Assembly: GCA_949592205.1 (NCBI GenBank)
Contig: CATIUR010000004.1
Location: 8,931,001-8,995,000, forward strand
Direction of reading: 5' to 3'
DNA from: Helichrysum umbraculigerum
Taxonomy: Eukaryota; Streptophyta; Magnoliopsida; Asterales; Asteraceae
Length of the DNA: 64,000 bases
The notes beneath the pieces were generated by a model. It saw only the letters and a list, made by a program, of their open reading frames with translations, was not told the origin of the DNA and did not search any database. Numbering within the stretch: position 1 is the stretch's first letter; the number at the start of each line of letters is the position of its first letter. Below, piece by piece: positions 11,719 to 23,788 of this stretch. A program made the translations under genes and the position numbers.

Positions 11719-11942
11719 TCTATATTCTATATAATATACTAAAGGGGAGTTGCTTAAGAATCTGTGCAAGCTCCCCTTCCCTAATCATGCCACGTGTCCC
11801 ACTCCCCTCCCCTAATCATGCCACGTGTCCCATTAAAAAAAATATCAATTTTAAATCATGGGTATTATTTTTTAATCAGAGGTATTATTTTTTAATTAGG
11901 GGTATTTTTTAAAACCCGTGTAAACACGGGTCCCTATACTAG
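11719..11942 (+). mobile_element. 224-bp non-autonomous Helitron with known empty site
   Basis: It starts TCTATATTCTATATAATA after A11718. It ends with the hairpin ACCCGTGT-aa-ACACGGGT, then tccctata and CTAG (11939-11942), followed by T. Unit 2 is uninterrupted (gttA|Tagttttcatt at 16384/16385), exactly the A|T target of Helitrons with no duplication. A direct repeat inside (cccctaatcatgccacgtgtccca, twice near 11775-11832) is the only other structure. It is too short to encode anything. Confidence 0.88.
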
Positions 11943-12518
11943 TAGTTTCATTAAGGGTTAAGCGGTTGGCTCACCAAACCCGAATCTGTAAAGTGGTGAG
12001 TGGTGACACACTCTTCCAAGTAATTTACAATGTGTTAAAACGTATATGTTAAACTTCAACAATTTTTTTTGAAGAGTTAAGCATCAACAATATACATATA
12101 CATACTTAAATAGCATGCATTAAGAAATTGTACTGTACACATAAGTGATGCATTATTTTGGATGATTTATTAAAAACCATGATGAATTTATCATCACCTT
12201 AAACTATATATGTAACATTTCATATAAAAAGCTATTACGTTATAAAAAGTTATATACAGTAATAAACAAAGCTATATATATGAAAATATGTGTCGTTAAG
12301 TTTTAATCATAATTATATTATCGCATATACTTCTTTTAAGAACATAAATGTGTTCTCATCTTTGTAAATTTTGAATAAATATATACTAACATTTCTTAAG
12401 AAATAAAGAAGTTAGGATCAATTTTGATCATCCTATATTTCGTATCATTTGTATTTAAGAAAAGTCTATAAATTAATAACGTCGATGTTGGGAAGAAATT
12501 TTTTAAGGGAAAAGTTGT

Positions 12519-12706
12519 GAGGAGGAGCTGCATTTTGAGAGGAATGAATGACATACGATCTCAACTGTTGCATCTTAACAACACCGCATTTTACGCAAAA
12601 TGCAGTATGCAAGTAATTTGTTGTATTGCAAATTTGAGCCGTTGATTATAGAAATCAATGACTGAGATCATTTGTCCCTCACTCCCCACAAAATACAACT
12701 GCCTCT
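12519..12706. mobile_element. MITE, family B, copy in unit 1
   Basis: The left end (gaggaggagctgcattttga) is inverted at the right end (caaaatacaactgcctc). An internal pair, gcattttacgcaaaatgc, is palindromic. It is related to 16979-17166 and 20975-21187. No coding sequence and no clear TSD were identified. Confidence 0.6.
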
Positions 12707-13854
12707 CTGATCCACACTTTTTTTTAAGCTTGAAATTTTGAGTTTGGATAGTTTTAACATGCCTTTAGTTACAGAAAAGTGTCTTCATGTTTCATTTTAT
12801 GTTTTTTTAAGAGTTTTGTGTCTCTTGAAAACTCATAAAAATTCAGAAAATACATTCAAATGTAAGCTAGAGAATTTTCATTTTCCAATATAGAATTGTA
12901 GAAAACCTTATGTCAAAGATTTATCTTTTTCTTAGAAAACTTATCCGAAGAATCTCAATTTGAACACATTTTTTTTTAATTTTCTTAGAAATTTTTTTAA
13001 AAATGTGAAAGAGTTTTCCGCTCCATTAATTTTACAAAAAACAATCTACTTCTCCTTTTTTTAAATAAATTTCTCTTCATTTCCCCTCTTGAGCATTGTC
13101 TTACTTAAATATATGTTTTATTACTACGTACTTTTAGATATTTTTACCTAAATAGGGAAGGTTCTTCGACAAACGTAATTCGAATAAATAGAAAATACGG
13201 AAACGATTTATCATATTAAAATGGTTCTCCACTACATTAAAAACATAAACAACCATATATATGTGTGTAACCATATAAGGGCTACTGCATTTTCAAGCGA
13301 AGTAAGGTAAACAATGACTGTGATTCTATGTCCCTCGTTCTCTTTAAAATACAGATGCTACTCTTATCTCACATCTACAACTAAATTTAAATAACACCCG
13401 AGGATAATACCATCAATGATTCTTAAATTAGTTTAACCTTTACCAACCTTTCCACTCATTCATACGCGTTTGACTTTTTAGTGTGAAAGATTATAAATTA
13501 CTCTAACAACAAAATGTTCTAATTTGTAAATTAATTAATTTATGAATGTTCATATCCTATGAGCAATAAAGAGTCGTGTATAGTTTATAAACTATTTGAC
13601 TCCCGTATACTTTATAGCCGAACAATTACATATGCTACTCAACTCATTTGGCCTACTCAATGTAATACCTTACTCTACTTAAGAAATATAAATAAAATGA
13701 TACCTCTAATTAAAGTTGTTACTCTCATCCCAAAATAAATGTATACTTTTATATTTTAGTTCATTTTCAAATAATTGTCCATTTTCACAAGTATTACCCT
13801 AATTTTACCAATTTAACCATAATTTACTTTTTCACAAAAGTGATTTATAAAAGT

Positions 13855-14470
13855 AGAGTAAGGTTCAAATGAGTACAATAACTTTTTGTGAGAACGAGGG
13901 AACTAATAGGAATGCGTCACGTGTCACTAAACTCACTTTCTCTCACGTTTTTAAAAATTAAATATCTTCCAAACGGTAAGTAGAAAAATCACAAAAATTG
14001 CACCATAAAAATCAGCGTTTTATTCTCTTCAATTAGAGATGTAACAAGGTATATTTTCGACTAACTTTTTTTTCCATTTTTCGGTGGGTTTTAAAAACAA
14101 CACATGTGTTATCAGCGAGTAACACATGTGTTACCAGCTAGTAACACTTAGTAACACATGTGTTACCAGCTCGTAACACATGTATTACCACCTCGTAACA
14201 CATGTGATACCAGCGAGTAACACATGTGTTACTAATATTGTACAATTTGTAAAACCCCAAAAAGAAAAAGTCGTCGAAAGTATACCTTGTGAGATAACAA
14301 ACCGAAGAGAAAAAAATGTTGATTTTTTTATGGTGTAATTTTTATAATTTTTTGACTTACAGTTTGTGAGATATTTGATTTTTAAAAACGTTGGGAAAAT
14401 GTGTTTTATGACACGTGGCACATTTTTATTATTTTCACCAAATTTTCCATTCTCATTTGAACCTCACTCT
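13855..14470. mobile_element. MITE, family A, copy in unit 2
   Basis: This is the duplicate of the 3241-3806 element, with the same TIRs. The central gtaacacatgtgttacc repeat cluster (about 14098-14232) is about 50 bp longer than in unit 1. The left flank has drifted to ataaaagt while the right flank keeps ataaaaat. Confidence 0.75.
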
Positions 14471-14654
14471 ATAAAAATATTGTGCAAAAAGTATGGGTAA
14501 GAACGCCATTTTTCTCTTACACAATATAGTGGTAATATCTTTTCTTAATCTGTCTGTTACTTTGGATCGGATGGAGTATACTGCATAAGTCGAAAGCAAT
14601 CTCAAGTATTTTGGTATCTTTATCGCTTGTTGTTATAACTTATATAAATATAAA

Positions 14655-15121
14655 CTAGTAAATGATCCGCGCAATGCAGCGGATAAGATCTTTTAAAATT
14701 GACCAAATAGTGTTGCGATCAACTGTTGCATAGTTCGTGAGAATTATATGACATAATATTATGAAGTGGAACATAGAACTCTAAATAGATTTATAATCAA
14801 AGGTATCTGAAAAATTAAAATGTATGTCCGAAAAACATAAAAATGCGAAGACAAATTAATAAATTGGTTTGACCATTTTTAACATGACTCGTTTGATCAT
14901 CAATATATCAGCATAAACATAAGCAATATAATTGGACATTTTCTTGTAAAATCTATATTTTAATTATTAGTTCATTTTTAAAATTTGATCTGACCTATAG
15001 GTACTTTCCAATTATATGAAATGTGGAGTATTTAATAAAGAGGGGTAGATTTATCTTTTTGCATCTTTAAATTTATATGGCTTAAAATGAAATGCCAAAA
15101 CCCTTTACAAGGAAGTATAGA
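14655..15121 (-). mobile_element. Non-autonomous Helitron, copy in unit 2
   Basis: This is the exact-length (467 bp) counterpart of 3991-4457, with the same CTAG end, hairpin and TCTATA start on the minus strand. It was copied by the tandem duplication rather than by a second insertion. Confidence 0.65.
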
Positions 15122-15298
15122 TATAAATAAATATAAATATGGGTGTTAAATAATTTGGGCTGAGTTTGTTCCATTCGTTAATAGGATTTTCCTAGTAGTG
15201 GGCTTAGATATTCATGTAGACATCAGCCCATTTTGTAGAAAGTCATCATACAGCCTGCCATAGTGCCATACAGGTTTGTTTGTGTGTTCCCAGTTTAG

Positions 15299-15445
<147 letters not shown>

Positions 15446-16978
15446 GGGTATAGTTCCAATGAGAAAACCTACAAAATAAGCACGGCTAAAAACATCTCAT
15501 ATCGCAAAACTAACCAACAAAATTATTAGATTTACACTCATACATCTCAAATATGTGTAAAAAAATAGGTGCACATTCTCATAAATGCACAAAAATCTAA
15601 AAAACAATTGATTCACAATTATAGAGATAATCGTGCATCAATCATTTTTTCGATTTTCGTGCATTTTTAGAGGTGTGCATTAATTTTTCTTTGCATATTT
15701 GAGATGCAAGAATGTGAATCTAATGATTTTATTTATATATACATATATGTGCATTTGAGGTGTTCTTAGTCGTTCTTATTTTATAAGTGTTCTTATTTAA
15801 TCCAAACTATATATAAGTGTGGATCATGCATGAAAATTTTACACACTCCATGATGACAAAAATTGTGTTTTATATTACCTTTTTTTTTTACATTTTACCC
15901 ATTTTACTACTACTATTTTTTTCATTACACTGAATATCCATGATATGTTTTTATCAAAATTGAGATTCATATGTAATCAAAAGTCATCATATATATTTTT
16001 TCATTACAATTTATCAAAATTGAGATTCACTTGAGCAGTAATATTCAAAAGTCATCAACTCCAGTCAATTCATAATAGTTATACTGTTTATAACTTTATA
16101 TTACCACAACCTATTTAGGCAGTTCGATTTTGTAAAACTTGTTTTCTCAATGAGTCCTACGAATTATTGACAATAGTAAACAACGCTAAAAATTTGAGCT
16201 TCTGTGAAATTCAAACTTATGTTGACATAAATTTTGCGCTTCAAACGTACACATATAAATGAAAAATAAATAAATATCATATCGATCGTACATATATATT
16301 TTATTCTTCCCAGAATCTATAGATATTTTTATTTTTCTTTAGAAAAGAAAAGATAAAAGGTAATATAAAAAATGGTACATGTTATAGTTTTCATTAAGGG
16401 TTAAGTGGTTGGCTCACCAAACCCAAATCTGTAAAGTGGTGAGTGGTGACACACTCTTCCAAGTAATTTACAATGTGTTAAAACGTATATGTTAAACTTC
16501 AACAATTTTTTTTGAAGAGTTAAGCATCAACAATATGCAATTAGGCTCACACAATATACATATACATACTTAAATAGCATTAAGAAATTGTACTGTACAC
16601 ATAAGTGATGCATTATTTTGGAGGATTTATTAAAAACGATGATGAATTTATCATCACCTTAAACTATATATGTAACATTTCATATAAAAAGCTATTACGT
16701 TATAAAGAGTTATATACAGTAATAAATAAAGCTATATATATGAAAATATGTGTCGTTAAGTTTTAATCATAATTATATTATCGCATATACTTCTTTTAAG
16801 AACATAAATGTGTTCTTATCTTTGTAAATTTTGAATAAATATATACAACATTTCTTAAGAAATAAAGAAGTTATGATCAATTTTGATCATCCTATATTTC
16901 GTATCATTTTGTATTTAAGAAAGTCTATAAATTAATAACGTCGATTTTGGGAAGAAATTTTTTAAGGGAAAAGTTGTG

Positions 16979-17166
16979 AAGAGGAGTTGCATTTTGAGAG
17001 GAATGAGTGACATACGATCTCAACTGTTGCATCTTAACAACACCACATTTTACGCAAAATGCAGTATGCAAGTAATTTGCTGTATTGCAAATCTGAGCCG
17101 TTGATTATAGAAATCAATGACTGAGATCATCTGTCCCTCACTCCCCACAAAATGCAACTGCCTCCC
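16979..17166. mobile_element. MITE, family B, copy in unit 2
   Basis: This is the tandem-duplication counterpart of 12519-12706. Its terminal pair (gaggagttgcattttgag / caaaatgcaactgcctcc) is better preserved than in unit 1. Confidence 0.6.
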
Positions 17167-17741
17167 TAATTCCACACTTTTTTCTTTAAGCGTGAAATTT
17201 TGAATTGGGATAGTTTTAACATGCATTTAGTTACAGAAAAGTGTCTTTATGTTTCATTTTATATTTTTTTAAGAGTTTTGTGTCTCTTGAAAACTCATAA
17301 AAATTCAGAAAATACATTCAAATGTAAGCTAGAGAATTTTCATTTTCCAATATAGAATTGTAGAAAACCTTATGTCAAAGATTTATCCTTTTCTTAGAAA
17401 ACTTATCCGAAGAATCTCAATTTGAACACATTTTTTTTTTAATTTTCTTAGAAATTTTTTTAAAAATGTGAAAGAGTTTTCCGCTCCATTAATTTTACAA
17501 AAAACAATCTACTTCTCCTTTTTTGTAATAAATTTCTCTTCATTTCCCCTCTTGAGCATTGTCTTACTTAAATATATATGTTTTATTACTACGTACTTTT
17601 AGATATTTTTACCTAAATAGGGAAGGTTCTTCTACAAAAGTAATTCGAATAAATAGAAAATACGCAAATAATTTATCATATTAAAATGGTTCTCCACTGC
17701 ATTATAAACATAAACAACTATATATATGTGTGTGTAACCAT

Positions 17742-18240
17742 TTAAAAGTAGACAGATGCATATGCGACACTTAAAACATTATTCGGACGATTGTTCCATA
17801 AACTTAAAAGGAATAAAGTTTTCAATGATCTAAATAAACTCCTAATTTTTATAGTTGTTTTCTTTAGTCAAAATACTCAAGTTGTACGTATGCGTCTCAT
17901 GTCAAAGATAATAAATCCAGTTGTACGTCGGGCAAATTATTTGTTTACAAATCACCCACATATTTTCTGAGGTACGGATTCGAACACATAATCTGTCATT
18001 CGCACATATAAAGTCTGGACGTTCGCGGTGACGGTACTACTTGGGGTCTTGGGCAATGCCCAATTGGTTAATCTATATGAAATTAACAAGTCGAGCATAA
18101 TTATAAAATATTAATTAATGGTATCAATTTTCATAATTCTGAAAAACAACGTTAATTCTTTACTATAAAAGGTTAATAATCTAGAAGGTAAAATAAATAT
18201 GAATTTTTTAAGTGTCTATTTCTCTTGGAAAACTTGTGTA
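17742..18240. other. Intergenic, nothing recognised
   Basis: Unique AT-rich sequence to the right of the tandem duplication. No gene, repeat or structure was found. Confidence 0.5.
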
Positions 18241-18249
18241 ACAACATAT

Positions 18250-18458
18250 GATATTGGTTCTTGTAAGGAAGAGGTTTAGGGAGGGAAGGGAGAGAAGCAA
18301 ATAGGAAGGTGACAAGTGTCCTCCTCCATTTCTCCACCTCCTTTATTTCTCCACCTTCTACATTTCTCCACCATTATAATTTCTTCTCCATTTTTTTTCT
18401 TAAATTTTTTTAGTTTTATTTTTTATATTAATTTTTTTCTTGACTTTTTCGTATTTTT

Positions 18459-18493
<35 letters not shown>

Positions 18494-19777
18494 ATTTTTT
18501 AGAGTTTTTGTTATCGTTTTGTTTTGTTTTTTTTTTGCATTTTTCAACCTTATCATTTAACCTTTTTCACGACTTATTTATAATTGTTTTTGTTTTTTTC
18601 ACGTTTTCAACATTTTTACTGTAGTTGTTTTACCTCACATTATTATATGTAAATACAATTTTATATATAGTATTACAAAAAAAAACATTTATGTGATGCA
18701 TCATATTTATACCTTGAATGAAATAAATTCTGATATAACAAAATTATAACTTCAATGCATCGTAGAATTAAAATTATGATGCACCATATATTATAACTAT
18801 GATGCACCAAAATTTATACACTAATAATGTTTATCATATATCTAAAAGTCGGAGCGTCATATTTATAACTATGATACACCATATTTAATAATTATGATGC
18901 ACCATATTCTATAACTATGATGCACCAACATCGTATATCTAAAAGTCGGAGCGTCATATTTATAACTATGATGCACCATATTTTATAATTATGATGCACC
19001 ATGTTTTATAACTATGATGGACCACCATTTTAATTCAATAACGATGTTTTATAATACATTTTGAATGTCAATGCATGATATTTTTAAACAATCGATGCAC
19101 CATTTTTTATGACTATGATGAATCCTGTTTTATAACTATGATGCACCACTTTTTAATTCAATAACGATGTTTTATAGTATATTTTGATTGTTGATGCATG
19201 ATATTTAAATACTCGATGCATCATATTCAGAAAAAATCAGTGTATCATATTTATAATGTTGGTGAACACAATAATAATTTAGTTTTATTGCAGCTTGTTT
19301 TTGATATTCATGTGCATCGCTATATATAATTTCTGGTGCATCACAAATTTGAAAATGATATATGAAAAAGAAAAAACTAAACAGGAAAAAAGGTTAAAAA
19401 CTAATTTTTAGATTTGGAATTTTTTTCTAAAAAAATGTTAACAAATTTATTTAATTATTTTTTTTAACAAAAGTGTTATAGAAGTTTTTACATGTTAATT
19501 TTTTTTTTTAAGTTTAAAATCTTTTTTTTTTATAATAAAAAAATAAATTAAAAAAATGAAATAGAAAAAAAAGTGGAGAAATGACGAAAGGGGGAGAATT
19601 GGATAAAATGTGGAGAAATAAAAAAAAAGGAGGAGGAAATGAATAAAAAAGGTGGAGAAATGAAAAAAGGAAGGGGAAATGAATAAAAAAGGTGGAGAAA
19701 TGAGGAGACACTTGTCACCTCCTCATTGGCTTCTCTTCCTTCCCTCACTTTTACCCCTTCTTCCAGGAACCTCACCC
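18250..19777. mobile_element. 1528-bp Mutator-like non-autonomous element with 9-bp TSD
   Basis: acaacatat flanks both ends exactly (18241-18249 and 19778-19786). The ends are long imperfect inverted repeats. The left has ggttcttgtaaggaag, gggagggaagggagagaagc and ggtgacaagtgtcc. The right carries the inverse (ggagacacttgtcacctcc, gcttctcttccttccctc, ccaggaacctcaccc). Short motifs of the tttctccacct type repeat inside each arm. A 9-bp duplication with arms over 100 bp fits Mutator-like elements. There is no transposase; the interior is T-rich sequence and degenerate tandem repeats. Confidence 0.8.
18690..19260. repeat. Degenerate tandem repeats inside the Mutator-like element
   Basis: About a dozen imperfect units of the type actatgatgcaccatatttt, roughly 22-28 bp each. 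They include two longer copies of atctaaaagtcggagcgtca, near 18838 and 18935. Confidence 0.75.
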
Positions 19778-19786
19778 ACAACATAT

Positions 19787-20366
19787 AAGTCATTATTATG
19801 AGAAGAACAAAGTAGTTGAATTAGCGAAAAATGCATATCGTGGGTGAGTGGGTTTGGGGCTGGGAGGTGAGGTTGGAAAGAAAAAATATATATATTATCA
19901 AATTTAATTTATCTATTATTTATTTATTTATATTCTATTCTATTCTATTACTATTATTATTATTATTATATTATTATTGATATTGATATTTTTACATTAT
20001 ATCTTGAAAGAAGTCACATTTTAAAATCAAACACAAAAAACGATTATCTACGAACAACGTATCTTTTTTATATATTTAAAGAGATAATAAATATTTTTTG
20101 TATATAAATATAAATAAAAATAAAATAATATTATTTTCTGAAGATTGAATCAATAATTTTAGATTTGTGATTGTTGTTGTTCTTGTTGCATTTCAATTGA
20201 TATCAAATTAATATGTTTCCAACAACATCTGGTGGCATTTATTGCCAATTGATTTAAAGATTTTTAGTCCATGAAGTCTTTTTAGCAATAATAAAAATAT
20301 ACACACATAACATCATATAACATATGAAATATTATAATTATAATAATTCATGACGGTAGTTAATTG
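19787..20366. other. AT-rich intergenic stretch
   Basis: Contains a short degenerate (ATT)n/(TATTC)n run near 19920-19975. Nothing else was recognised. Confidence 0.5.
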
Positions 20367-20733
20367 TAGAGGTGGCAAAATGAATGGGTCGGGTCGGGTC
20401 GGGTCACGGGTCTAGATGGATTTGGGTCTAAATGGGTTCGGGTCTAGATAGGTCATTTAGAAGGATAGGTCTAAACGGGTCCGGATCAAATGGGTCTCGG
20501 GTCGGGTCGGGTCATCGGGTTCAACAATTTTTGTTTTTTTTTGAGTGAAAAAAAAAAATTACCCGCTAGACCCGTCTAAACCCGTTGGTTAATTGTTACA
20601 TAATTAGAGGTTATATTGAAAAACCCATTTAGACCCATCCAAAAAATGGGAGGAGACCAACAAACCCACCCCCTTCTAAAAATTAACCAAATTGACCCAA
20701 AATTAACCAATGGGTCTAAAATTGTCACCTCTA
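20367..20733. mobile_element. 367-bp non-autonomous hAT element
   Basis: The left end is TAGAGGTGGCAAAA and the right end TTGTCACCTCTA, a matched inverted pair of typical plant hAT form. The 8-bp flanks are gttaattg and gttgtttg (6 of 8 identical, a decayed TSD). The subterminal repeats gggtcgggtcgggtc and acccgtctaaacccg mirror each other. There is no coding sequence. Confidence 0.75.
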
Positions 20734-20974
20734 GTTGTTTGTAAGATGGTCCAAGAGGTATTTCAACTATTTCTTCAAGCATATACTATACGTAATAGTA
20801 CTGTATTAATTACATTGGACCTAAAATAAATTAAATTTATGACAAAATGATATTTAGTTTGTTTGCTTAAATAAATGTTTAAAAATGTATCTAATCAATT
20901 ATTGACACAATTTACAATCATTTTGTTTTGTGTTAACCTCAGGGTACGTTGTATGTAATAATAGCATCGAAATG

Positions 20975-21187
20975 TCAGCTGCATTTTGAGGGGAATGACT
21001 AGCAAACGATCACAACCGCTATTTTTTGTGATCAAAGGGGCTCAGATTTCAATACTGTATTTTATGTGCACACTGCATTTTATGTAAAATGCAGTATTTA
21101 AGATTAATCGGATTTGGGCCGTTGATCAAATAAATCAATGAATGAGACCTTCTGCTCCTCATTACTTTTAAAATGCAACTGTCCCTC
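20975..21187. mobile_element. MITE, family B, third copy
   Basis: The ends cagctgcattttgagggg and aaaatgcaactgtccctc are inverted, and the internal gcattttatgtaaaatgc is palindromic. It aligns end to end with 12519-12706 while sharing no flank, so it is an independent insertion. Confidence 0.6.
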
Positions 21188-21748
21188 GAAACTTTACTCA
21201 TATTTATTATAAACACAGTTATACATATTAATCATAAATATCATTAATAAATTACTCTAAACTTATTACTATATGATTCTTTTACCACAAAATGTAATGT
21301 GATATCATATGACCGATAAAGCTAACATTTCTCACTCATAGCCTTTTCATCTATGCACAATTGTAACAAATGTTACACTATTCATAATTAATACCAAAAC
21401 CTAATGTAAATAAGATGTCAGTGCTAACTTAATTTAATTGTAAACTATAGCATTAAATGTATTACAACTAGGATGCATGATACCACATACCAAGTCCAAT
21501 AGTATGGGATTACTATTATCATGTAACATCCTATTAATACAACTATATATATACACTCAAATTTATGAATTTGTAGTTTATAACTATTAATGAATACTTA
21601 AGTAATGTATATATGTTATAATAATATGGTTGATGCTATATATATAGACATGATGATATAATATTAGTTTGTATGTAGGAAGGAAGTTTTGGCTACCTCA
21701 TTAATAGCCTCCTTCCTTTTTGATATCATATCTTGTTCCCTTGTTCCT

Positions 21749-21756
21749 TATATAAA
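21749..21756 (+). promoter_or_regulatory. TATA box of the CYP86A gene
   Basis: TATATAAA sits in a T/C-rich context (cacaactcttcttcttcatctc downstream in similar form), about 100 bases before the 5' leader splice donor. The start of transcription would be near 21785. Confidence 0.65.
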
Positions 21757-21857
21757 TCACTCTTCTTCTTCATCTCACTCTATATTCTTACCAACAATAT
21801 TTTTCTAAACTACCCTCTTCCTTCAACCATCCAACACCACCACTCGATCGATCGTCG

Positions 21858-22122
21858 GTAAGCATACAAATTCGATCTCTCATTTTATATCCGTCTATAT
21901 GATAAATAGTGATAACGACAATAAGTACGTAGCGAATTTTCTTAAGTATTATTGAACTGTTAGTGACAGTTCAAATATTATTGAGCTGTTCTGACAGTTC
22001 AATGATACTTCTTATAAAAAATGCTTCATATGAACATCTATTTTGTAACTTTTAAGCAAGTTTAGTAGTTTAGTGATCTTTGGTGTTTGGTAAGGTTGTG
22101 AATTAAGTTGCATGATTTTCAG
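21858..22122 (+). other. Proposed intron in the 5' leader of the CYP86A gene
   Basis: The donor is cgtcG|GTAAGC and the acceptor catgattttcAG|gtggtgg. The leader exons (about 21785-21857 and 22123-22195) contain no ATG before the chosen start. An inverted pair, tattattgaactgt...gacagttcaat, lies inside at about 21948-22005. Confidence 0.55.
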
Positions 22123-22195
22123 GTGGTGGTTTGATAAGGTGTGAGAAGGACTATCGAAGTGTTGTGTTGCCTAATTGGATCGATCAACGGATCAA

Positions 22196-23788
22196 ATGGA
22201 ATCGTCCACTTGGTGGTTGATTTTGTCACTAGTTTTAACGTACATGATGTGGTTCAAGTCAATCACACGGTCATTAACCGGTCCACGTGTATGGCCGGTA
22301 TTGGGTAGTTTACCGGGTTTAATACAAAACGCTAATCGCATGCATGATTGGATCGCAGACAATCTTCGCATGTGTGGTGGCACGTACCAAACTTGTATCT
22401 CACCTATCCCATTTTTAGCACGAAAACAAGGTCTTGTGACTGTCACGTGTGATCCCAAAAACCTTGAACATATTTTAAAGGTTAAATTTGACAATTACCC
22501 AAAGGGTCCTACTTGGCAAGCCGTGTTCCATGATTTACTAGGAGAAGGGATTTTTAACTCGGATGGTGACACGTGGTTGTTCCAGCGCAAGACGGCTGCG
22601 CTGGAATTTACTACACGGACACTTCGACAAGCCATGGCTCGGTGGGTGAGCCGAGCTATTAAGCTTAGGTTTGTCCCGATTTTGAAAACGGCTCAGCTTG
22701 AGGGCAAGCCGGTTGATCTACAAGATCTCTTGCTTCGCCTCACTTTTGACAACATTTGCGGCTTGGCTTTCGGAAAGGATCCACAAACTTTGTCCCCGGG
22801 TTTACCTGATAATAGCTTCGCGTCGGCTTTTGACCGAGCCACTGAAGCCACGTTACAACGCTTTATTTTGCCCGAGAGCATATGGAAGCTGAAGAAATGG
22901 CTTGGGCTTGGGATGGAAGTTGAGCTGAGCCAAAGCTTGAACCATGTGGACAAGTATTTGACAGGTGTCATCAATACACGTAAGCTAGAATTGCTGAATA
23001 AGGTAGACGGTGAGACTCCACATGATGACTTGTTATCTCGATTCATGAAGAAAAAAGAGTCTTATTCGGATACATTCCTACAACACGTTGCACTTAATTT
23101 CATTCTAGCTGGGCGCGACACATCATCAGTCGCGCTCAGCTGGTTTTTTTACCTGGTAATTAAAAACCCTAGGGTAGAATTGAAAATTCTTACAGAACTT
23201 TGTACAGTTTTATCAGAGTCACGTGGCATTGACACGTCCAAATGGTTCGAAGACCCTCTAGTGTTTGAAGAGGTTGACAAGCTCACATACATGAAGGCAG
23301 CATTATCAGAAACACTTCGGCTATATCCTTCAGTCCCGGAGGACTCCAAACACGTTATCGCTGATGACGTCCTACCAGACGGCACAATGGTTCCAGCCGG
23401 TTCCGCTATCACTTATTCGATTTACTCCACCGGCCGGATGAAATTTATCTGGGGCGACGACGTTTTAGAATTTCGTCCCGAAAGATGGTTATCTGACGAC
23501 GGAAAAAAGTTCGAAGTCAAGGATCAATTCCGTTTCGTATCGTTCAATGCTGGCCCGAGAATTTGCTTAGGGAAAGATTTGGCGTACTTACAAATGAAGT
23601 CGATCGTGGCGGCGGTTTTGCTACGGCACCGTCTTTCGGTGGTGGCCGGCCACCGTGTTGAACAAAAAATGTCATTAACATTGTTTATGAAGTATGGTCT
23701 TAAGGTGGACCTTCATCCAAGGGATTTGGCACCCATAGTGGCAAATATTGGTACCACGGGGATGGCACGTGATGGGGGAGTATATTAA
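22196..23788 (+). CDS. CYP86A: Cytochrome P450 CYP86A, fatty-acid omega-hydroxylase
   Basis: A single coding exon of 530 residues from ATG 22196 (MESSTWWLIL) to TAA 23786-23788. CYP86A enzymes are ER-membrane monooxygenases that hydroxylate the terminal carbon of C16/C18 fatty acids for cutin and related polyesters. Visible features: an N-terminal membrane anchor (about residues 4-22), the GPRVWPVLGSLPG hinge, the I-helix AGRDTSS (305-311), ExxR (E372-R375), PERW (428-431) and the haem loop FNAGPRICLG with C457. The whole chain from YQTCI to AMARWV is near-consensus for CYP86A2/A8-like proteins and the length fits. The frame also opens 7 codons upstream at a TTG, which is not the start. Nearby UBC and ARID genes match the neighbourhood of Arabidopsis CYP86A8, supporting that orthology. 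It appears intact. Confidence 0.95.
   Translation: MESSTWWLILSLVLTYMMWFKSITRSLTGPRVWPVLGSLPGLIQNANRMHDWIADNLRMCGGTYQTCISPIPFLARKQGLVTVTCDPKNLEHILKVKFDNYPKGPTWQAVFHDLLGEGIFNSDGDTWLFQRKTAALEFTTRTLRQAMARWVSRAIKLRFVPILKTAQLEGKPVDLQDLLLRLTFDNICGLAFGKDPQTLSPGLPDNSFASAFDRATEATLQRFILPESIWKLKKWLGLGMEVELSQSLNHVDKYLTGVINTRKLELLNKVDGETPHDDLLSRFMKKKESYSDTFLQHVALNFILAGRDTSSVALSWFFYLVIKNPRVELKILTELCTVLSESRGIDTSKWFEDPLVFEEVDKLTYMKAALSETLRLYPSVPEDSKHVIADDVLPDGTMVPAGSAITYSIYSTGRMKFIWGDDVLEFRPERWLSDDGKKFEVKDQFRFVSFNAGPRICLGKDLAYLQMKSIVAAVLLRHRLSVVAGHRVEQKMSLTLFMKYGLKVDLHPRDLAPIVANIGTTGMARDGGVY

Larger units (their letters stand above)
2642..13271 (+). repeat. Tandem duplication, unit 1 (carries three extra insertions)
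   Basis: From 'catataagggctactgcatt' at 2642 onward the sequence is nearly colinear with 13272-17738. The unit ends at the junction near 13271, where 'gtgtgtaaccat' runs directly into 'ataagggctactg' of unit 2. It is 10,630 bp long. Removing the hAT with its TSD (5934), the Helitron (224) and the MITE with its TSD (140) leaves about 4.33 kb. Unit 2 is 4467 bp, and most of the remaining difference is a longer CT/AT microsatellite there. The three breakpoints share only CAT, which suggests a microhomology-scale junction. It contains no host gene. Confidence 0.9.

Noticed and set aside
18316..18624. Phe/Leu-rich open frame
   Set aside because: A product of poly-T sequence in the Mutator-like element.
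22175..22195. Upstream in-frame start for the P450
   Set aside because: The codon is TTG. The first ATG at 22196 gives the usual CYP86A N-terminus.
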